Shown one piece after another: positions 57,207 to 64,000 of a DNA stretch of 64,000 nt. A program made the translations under genes and the position numbers. The notes under the pieces were generated by a model, which saw nothing but the letters and a program-made list of their open reading frames with translations, had not been told where the DNA came from and did not search any database. Every line of letters begins with the position of its first letter. Positions within the stretch are counted from its first letter, which is position 1. The stretch comes from Galerina marginata (taxonomy: Eukaryota > Basidiomycota > Agaricomycetes > Agaricales > Galerinaceae): positions 124,001 to 188,000 of the forward strand of contig JAECYW010000037.1 of the NCBI GenBank assembly GCA_023014335.1. The letters are read 5' to 3'.

Positions 57207-60200
57207 TTAAGCCATTCTTGCTCCTGGTTGAATATGTGATGTGGAACGCATATACATATTGTGGTCCCATCCATTTCAATCTTTAGCCCAACCTCTAGCT
57301 GCCTTGTCGGTATGAAAAACGAGAGAAGCTCTTCTGCCACGGTAGTGAAGATTCAGATGGCTAATGTCGGCGGATTTAAAGATGACGACATCCCCTGTGT
57401 ATAATTTCAATACGACACCAGGTTCAACCAAACATAGCTCCCCTCCTTCACAATCGGAAATTACCAAGACCAAACAAATATCTTCATCACCCCAATCCCG
57501 ATGAATCCGTGTACTAACATTAATGTTAAGTACAAATCCTGAGAAAGGAGAAACCGGCGATGTATCACAATTTGGCAGGACACTAACAAGGAACTCAAGC
57601 TTATCAAAGCTATCAGGAAGTAAGCATTTCACCTAGAAATACATTAGAAATGAATTAATAAGATTATAAACACTTACCAGATGCTCAATCCATTCAAAAA
57701 CTGGCCCGAAAGCTTCGATAAACATACGGTATTCATCAGAGTTGTCCTTAAGTTCTCGGCTTGACCTTGGAATATTTTGAGAAGTGTTGACCCGACGCAA
57801 ACCTTCTTTTTGCAAGGTAGAAGGATCTGCATCGAAAGGTGTGCCATCTCCCTTTATAAAATTATGTTAATGAATTACAATATTTAAAACGGCATTTACT
57901 CACTCTTGTCGAGTACCGAAACCATACGGTAAAATGAGCAGACGGAAAGGAATTTGTTGACCCCTCTAGAGCAGTATCAACGACCCTCAGGGTATTAGGG
58001 TAAATGACTTGGACTTTGGCCAGTAATGTATCTCGCAGTTCTTTAGGCATGTTTGCGCAGATTAAAGCTATGAGCTCTGCGTACTTGTTGTTTATTCTTA
58101 TCATCTGACTAAATAATAAAGCATTCAGGTCAATAACAAACAAGTGAAAAGAGCGGCAAAAACAGCGTACCTATCAAGCCACTTACTATCGAAATATATA
58201 TATTTCTGTGGGCTAGTTTTACGGCCTTTTGATAGCGATGAGGTCAACTTGAAATCATCATAAGCAACGTATATCCAAATAGCAGGCGCACAAACCTTTT
58301 TTTTGAAGTCTGCTAGGTTGTTGGGCTGGATAGCCTTCATCGCGTAAGATCGCTCTTCTTCTGTTACCTTCCATCTGTCTTCTCTGTCCGAACGGCTAAA
58401 TTTGAGCCTCGTATTGTATTCCAGCTTGGGGTCAAAGTTGGTATCAACAGTAATAAGGGTGGGCAAAGTCATAGGAGAGTCCCAGTCCAGACGAGGTAAG
58501 AAACCTTGATTGCCAGCTGGACTAAATGGAAATCCAAATGACGAAGAGGCCGTCTGGCAAGAGTGACTCTCAGGATGTAGCCCTGGTAAATAAGAACCAG
58601 AATTGCTGGATTCATTGGTAGGGTTGGCCCTTACCAGCACTCCTTCACTGTTAAGCAAAAGAGTGTCCAGAGAGTTGAGGGAATACGATGAGGACGTCAC
58701 TGCTGTGGTACATTCTAGCCAGCTATGCCAATCACGACCTTTCATAAAATCGCTGAAAACAAAGGTAAGATAGACAGCATTGGTACGTTTGAAATAAAAC
58801 ACTTACTTACTTGTACAGGTATATAGAGTCCAAAATCTCATCTGTCGCTACTAGATTTGTGCAATCGATGTCTGACAGATATACGGACAATTGTGAGCCC
58901 TCTAATTGAGGTTGGTAGACCGTCTCCAGAAAACTAGTAGGGAAAAACATTCCGATATGGAGAGGGTACTGTTGGCGGAGGTAAGCCACAGCAGGAATGA
59001 TCTCTTTTTTGATCAATACTCCTTGAGGAGAATCTAAACGAAAGATTAAAAACATAACTAGATAATACACCTAACATACCAGTAGGATATCGTATGAATT
59101 TGGCCAATTTGCCAACAGTATCACCTTTCAAATCTCGAACATGAGGTCTGATCCGAGCGCAGGCCATAAAAACCAGTAAATAAAAGGAACCTAAGAATTT
59201 GACCCATGAGCCTTCACCGCAGGTCAAGCAAGAGAAAAAGACGAACCAGAACCAACTAGCCTGCAAGCGTATATACCATCTTTGACATATTGATTCAAAG
59301 TTTTTCGGCAGCGTTTGAGGTAAGGCTCAACAATATCCCAAACTTTATTCTGAGTAGTCTGGTGGTCCACCACATACCTAACAGAGATCGTTATCAGGCC
59401 CAGCTTTTGAAAATAAGAATTTGAGACTTACCTGTTCACCAGACATGCTAGCTTGATTGAGTTGAGCCAGTATTTTAGCTGAACCACAGCATCGGCCACT
59501 TCTAGTTCACAACAAATGCTGGCGGTGGATAGAATGTTGTTGAGGGTTGTACTGCCCATAATAGTAGTTGGAGGAACAAGCAGAGCAGGAGTGATACTTT
59601 GTTGGGTCGGTGCGCTAAAATCAATTATCTGGTGCAGATGGCCATCGAGAGCAGTGTGTAACATAGGAGGGCAAAGCGTTTGCTGGGTTGGTGAGCTGGA
59701 CTTGATAATCCACTGGATAAGTTGGTCAGGAGTAGTTGAGCTCTTCTCCCTGCCGGCAATAAAGCCAGGTAGGCACTTCCTGGCCTGAGCACTGACGGCT
59801 AAAAGGAATTCTCGGATTGCTGTTTCAGGAGGGGGATCCTCAGCTAGTGGAAGGGAGCTGGCTGTTGGAAAAATAGGGTTGAACGACTGGGTAGACAAAT
59901 GGTCTACTGCTCCGTAAGCCGCTGGGGCATGGGCTGGTTGATTTTCTTGCTCCTCCGCCTGGCCTTCTTGTTCATTATGCCTTCCTCCTTCCAGGTTCCA
60001 CTGGTTGCGACGTCGAGCTTCTTCCCGAGTACGATTTGCGGCTTGCTGGAGAAGCCGCGCAGCAGCACCACCTCGCGGGCAATTTGGATCCACAACAACA
60101 ATGATTCCAGGGGGTGCCGGTGGGAGTCCTGGTGGTGGTGCCGGTGGGAGTTGTAGGCCGTTGTTGCCATTTTGACCCCCAACCGGATTCCCGTTATTCA

Positions 60201-61448
60201 GCCAGATCTCTAATTCCAGAGAGCTGCCTCGAGATTGTTGCTCCAAGTCCTCTGACCCATTGTCGTTATGCTCTGGCTCCAAATCCTCTGACCCGTTGTC
60301 GTTACGCTCTGGCTCCAAATCCTCTGACCTGTTGTCGTTGTGTTCAGGTTCCCAGTCCTCTGACCCATTGTCGTTGCGCTCTGGCTCCCAGTCCTCTGAC
60401 CCATTGTCGTTACGCTCTGGCTCCCAGTCCTCCGAACCATCCTCACTATGTTCAGGCAAGAGAGGCAACCGATGACCATTAATTACAGGCAATGGGGTCA
60501 AAGGTGACGGAGAGGAGAAAGGCGATGGCATAGAAGGTTGTGGGGTTGCAGGCCAAGACATCTCATTGTCAATGTCTATTCCAACTAATGGAGAATACAT
60601 TTCTTCATCGTTCCTTCTGATTAATGGAGAATGCGGGGAGGATGATGGGTTTTGTAAAGGGACTGCGGTCAGAAATGGGGAAGCCTCTGCCTCTGGCGTG
60701 GATTCGGGCAGCATTTCTTGATCAATGTCTTGCCTGGGTGATGTTGTCAATGGTGGCGATGGGGAGAAAGGCATCAAAAAATGCAATGGTTGAAGGGATT
60801 GCGGTGTTGGAGTCTGTGGGGTGAAAGGCCTCGAGAATTCATCCTCAAAATCAGGCGACGAAGGCCTAAATGCCGACATGGGCAAAAAGGGCTGACATGG
60901 AGGCGGCAACATTTCGAGGTCGTCAGATCCAGCTGTATGTGAAGACAGAGGAGGCCAAACAGGCAGCAGAGCCATGGGGGCAAGGGCAAAGGGTGAGGCA
61001 AATGAACTTAAAGGGCGGGAAGGAGACGGCGTTGGGGAGGGCGACAGCAAGCCAGAGCAATTGTTGCCATTCCGGGTGCCTATTATCCAGCTTGGATCAA
61101 CCCCTAAGTCAAGGTGAGATCCAGCATTACTTCCTGAGGCTGCTCGAAGGTCGGGAGTCCCAGCTGGTGACTGGCTAAGGGGATAGTAGTCCTAAAGGAA
61201 TGGAATTAGAATCAATAGCCAAGAAACAGAAGGGGACACACCAGGGGAGCCCCAAGAGCTTTGAAGACCTGAACCGACACCCCTGATTCCGGCACCAAAG
61301 ACAATGAGCTCCCAGAGAGGTAAGGGTGAAGCTTAAACGCCGAAAGCAGGCGTTCTTGACTAACTGCGGGGTCGGCCGTGGGGTCCAGCAAGGCATGGAA
61401 CAGCGTGGAGAGCTCGGACTTTGAGAGCACAAGGGATTCCGAATCCAT
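57207..61448 (-). pseudogene. TET/JBP-like 2OG-Fe(II) dioxygenase, copy 2, with premature stop
   Basis: Same nine-exon gene as copy 1 with three changes that alter the protein. Arg codon CGA at residue 1240 is TGA (57278-57276), removing the last 23 residues, which begin RNGWDHNMY. A Gln is Arg (59091) and a Leu is Ser (61342). One further change (58674) is silent. The iron ligands (HRD, distal His) and the 2-oxoglutarate Arg lie upstream of the stop, so a shortened protein could keep the core. However, the lost RNGW stretch is, as I know the family, usually conserved. I call it a pseudogene with that reservation. Confidence 0.65.
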
Positions 61449-61660
61449 AGACAGTAACCGAAGGGCCGAAGGCGGGTTGGACTTAGGAATTACGACGGGT
61501 TCGCGAGTCACGCCACCGTGAATGACAAGTCACATGTCCATATGATGTTTCCACCCGCACAAGCGCGTCGCGTCTCGTTGATTCACTCTTCCTCCTTCGG
61601 GCAAATGATGGCAAAAAGGCCAGCTTTTTGCCATCACTCCCACCTCGTTGACCCTTTGCC

Positions 61661-63290
61661 TAGACGCCTACTTCCCGCAGTGTCTTAGCCGACTGATCAA
61701 CGCTCTCGACTGCGGTAGGACGACGACATCGCGAACACTCACAACGACGGCGCGCGGATCCGAGTCCCAGCCTTCTTCCCCGCCCCAGGTCATCCTCGTC
61801 TTCGGAGGTAAGTGGTGACCCATGTCCTCGTCATTTTGGCCCGCTGACAACCCGCCCAGACAGCCCACCCAGCAAACCTGCTCCAACTGCTCCCACCGCT
61901 CCCATCCCGCGTCTCTCACTCTCCCTGACGGACGTCACTGGATCTCCTGCCGGTGTTTTTGCTGCTGCCGTGGCTACGTCGGTGTCACCATCTACCTGCG
62001 GAGGGAGTGCCGCTAATGCTTCGCCTTGGTAGACGGCACCTACTCCCCTGGTGTCTGTCTATCTTTACGCCTACGGCCGCGGGTCGTGGTTTTCCTACAC
62101 CCTCTGCTTCGACTACGCCCGCACCTCGCCCATCGATATCGGCGTCTACATCGACATCGAAGGCAAAACCTTCTCCCATTCCAACCCGTCCGAATCCTTG
62201 CTCTTCTACTACCCGTGCCAGTCCTTCCACCTCTCTTCCACATCCACACCCATTTCCACTTCTAGGCCCACATCGCCTATTAGCCGTGGTTCGTTGGTTG
62301 TGTAAGCCCACACCCGCGGTCTGGTACGTTCCGTCTACCCAAAGCACATTCGCCTCGCACTGACCTTATCGCCGACGTATAGGTGCCTTGACATTTGTCC
62401 CTGCCTACGTATGTGGTATCCTCGTTGTTTATCTTCACTTGCTCACTTGCTAACCTCGTTTATTAACCTTGGTCGCAGTTTCAACGTGGATCTATGACGA
62501 GCCCACGATCAAGTAAGTTTAAATGACCTCAAAGTGCCTATCAGCAACCCTGACCCTCTCTTCCTCCTTTCCCAGCATCTACCACGAAGACGGCGCCGGC
62601 CAGGCTGGGAGCTCTCAGGTAACTCCTTGTCCGTGTAACCTTCCAACTCTCATGCTGATATCGTGTTCGTTCGTAGGAAAGCCGGCCTTCAAAAGACCAA
62701 CAACGCTACTGATCTGAGTAGATCATCATCGCCTGCAAATGACGACGAGAGTGAATACGGCGGACTGATACGCCATGGGTTCACAAAATCATCGCGGACG
62801 GCGTTTATCCAGGCGACGGTGCTCTTCAGGGTTGAGCTAACAGAGGCGAGGTTCCGGCTGGCGGGCCAGGTAAGTCGTACAAATTACGGTAGACGTATAA
62901 TGCGACTTACCAAGTTCGTTTGCAGCCCTATTATGTACACGCATCCCTGCAATTGAGGACGAATTCAACGCGAGTTGAAGTTCATGCCGACGGAGGATGG
63001 AGGCGGATACGAAGCCCTAGGACTTGGTAAGTCGCACGATTCACAGGAAACAAATTAACTGACTTACCAACCTTCATGGCAGCTCTGTTATTCGACCCAA
63101 CTTCACCTTCCAGCCCCACCCAAACCGTCCAATCCATCGAGACGGCCAGAAGCAACTACGAGCACTGCGATGTGCGATGGTTCTCAGTCGCAGTTGCGGG
63201 GGGCGGCATGGAGGCTACGATGTCGATGGGTGGCATGTCCTGGGACTCGGTAAGTGGTGGATATTGTGATAGAGGTCTGGAGAACTTATG
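61661..63290 (+). pseudogene. Unrecognised plus-strand gene fragments, copy 2 (uninterrupted)
   Basis: Same blocks as at 14570-16057 and 24152-24260 but contiguous. The exon that the LTR element splits in copy 1 reads LLFDPTSPSSPTQTVQSIE, ARSNYEHCDVRWFSVAV, then GGGMEATMSMGGMSWDS to a gtaagt donor, showing the pre-insertion state. Product unknown. Confidence 0.4.
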
Positions 63291-63580
63291 AAGGCTTGTT
63301 GACAGCCTTGATATACAAGCCCATCAACCTGGTCATAGTGCTTGTGTGTCGGCGACGGCGTTGAAGAGTGGATGTGGAAGGCAAGGCAATTTGCGGAGCT
63401 GGACGGAGAAAGGTAAGCACGAGCTGCGCAAATGAGCCGACGACGTACTAACCTTCAAACCTCCGTCGTATTGGCAGCTTCGTTATGAAACCGCCTAATC
63501 CGCTGATGAACTGTCTTGCGAGGTGCATGTGCGTCGGGAGCCGGGTTGGTTGTGAACACGGGATTTGCGAAGCTGGTACC

Positions 63581-64000
63581 ATGGACGCCGGTACCATCTC
63601 TGGCATGAACATCCTCCGTATCATCAACGAGCCTACCGCCGCTGCCATTGCCTACGGTCTTGACAAGAAGGTCGTTGGCGAGCGCAACGTCCTCATTTTC
63701 GATCTCGGAGGAGGAACTTTCGATGTTTCCCTCCTTACCATTGAAGAGGGTAGTTTCGAAGTCAAGGCCACTGCCGGTGATACTCATCTCGGAGGTGAAG
63801 ATTTCGATAACCGTCTCGTCAACCACTTCGTGCAGGAGTTTAAGCGCAAGAACAAGAAGGATTTGTCCTCCAACCCCCGTGCCGTTCGTCGTCTCCGTAC
63901 CGCTTGCGAACGTGCCAAGCGTACCCTTTCTTCCGCCGCTCAAACCTCCATCAAAATCGACTCTCTATTCGAGGGTATCGACTTCTATACCTCCCTCACT
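63581..64000 (+). pseudogene. HSP70 fragment, copy 2 (cut by the window end)
   Basis: It begins at the same [20 protein letters not shown] point as copy 1, with the same unrelated upstream codons, so the N-terminal truncation predates the duplication. One change (63953) turns Glu into Lys in [16 protein letters not shown]. The rest lies outside the window. Confidence 0.85.

Larger units (their letters stand above)
52265..64000. repeat. Large duplicated unit, copy 2 (no LTR element; runs off the window)
   Basis: It matches copy 1 base for base from CATCAGCAAACC, apart from 56397 (G for A), 57278 (A for G), 58674 (G for A), 59091 (C for T), 61342 (G for A) and 63953 (A for G). It holds the same three minus-strand genes and the same plus-strand fragments. 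The GGCCA target at 63144-63148 is uninterrupted. The left flank is unrelated to that of copy 1. Confidence 0.95.

Noticed and set aside
5174..64000. The duplication as a pure assembly artefact
   Set aside because: The flanks differ on the left, one copy carries a clean LTR insertion with target duplication, and single-base differences are scattered through it. A haplotype mis-join cannot be excluded without reads, but the sequence is consistent with two loci.

Overview
The window reads as nuclear DNA of a filamentous basidiomycete, most likely an Agaricomycete. Genes are split by many 45-70 bp GT-AG introns. Several genes belong to families I know mainly from these fungi: a TET/JBP-type oxygenase, a DUF6532-like protein, a Plavaka-type transposase and a one-exon-per-repeat ARM/HEAT gene. 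Ordinary single-copy genes sit at the left edge: the 3' part of the ergothioneine synthase gene egt1 and a DSC ubiquitin-ligase subunit 3 gene.

Layout. 1-2.7 kb: egt1 and dsc3, convergent. 2.8-5.2 kb: AT-rich spacer, a 253-bp tandem array carrying a tRNA-like sequence, and a copia-type LTR with leader that cuts the last array unit. 5,174 onward: a unit that reappears almost identically at 52,265-64,000, where the window ends (11,736 bp compared). From left to right it holds repeat-rich terminal DNA, a DUF6532-like gene, a small unrecognised gene, a TET/JBP-like 2OG-Fe(II) dioxygenase gene (these three on the minus strand), exons of an unrecognised plus-strand gene and an HSP70 fragment without its N-terminus. 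Copy 1 is interrupted at 16,058-24,146 by an 8,089-bp LTR element with identical 425-bp LTRs and a 5-bp target duplication (GGCCA). Copy 2 has the intact empty site. The element has one very long ORF (2,181 open codons, minus strand) in which I recognise no gag or pol domain.

24.2-29.8 kb: HSP70 fragment and a frameshifted RA-domain-like gene. 29.8-36.4 kb: an intact PD-(D/E)XK-like nuclease gene, an unrecognised gene with an acidic tail, and an intact Plavaka-type transposase followed by subterminal repeats. 37.2-41.6 kb: a decaying ARM/HEAT-repeat gene and a DUF262-like gene. 41.6-52.3 kb: sparse, with a GTAC-rich repeat array, a RING-finger gene, relics of a 2-oxoglutarate dehydrogenase E1 gene, a nucleoplasmin-like-domain gene and a small 103-residue gene. 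52.3-64 kb: copy 2 of the large unit.

The region looks like a transposon-rich accessory block beside conserved genes. The most interesting points are the pol-less LTR element with its dated empty site, and the mobile-looking TET/JBP + DUF6532 unit. Five of the six differences I found between the two copies of that unit are CpG transitions, and one of them puts a stop codon in the second oxygenase copy.
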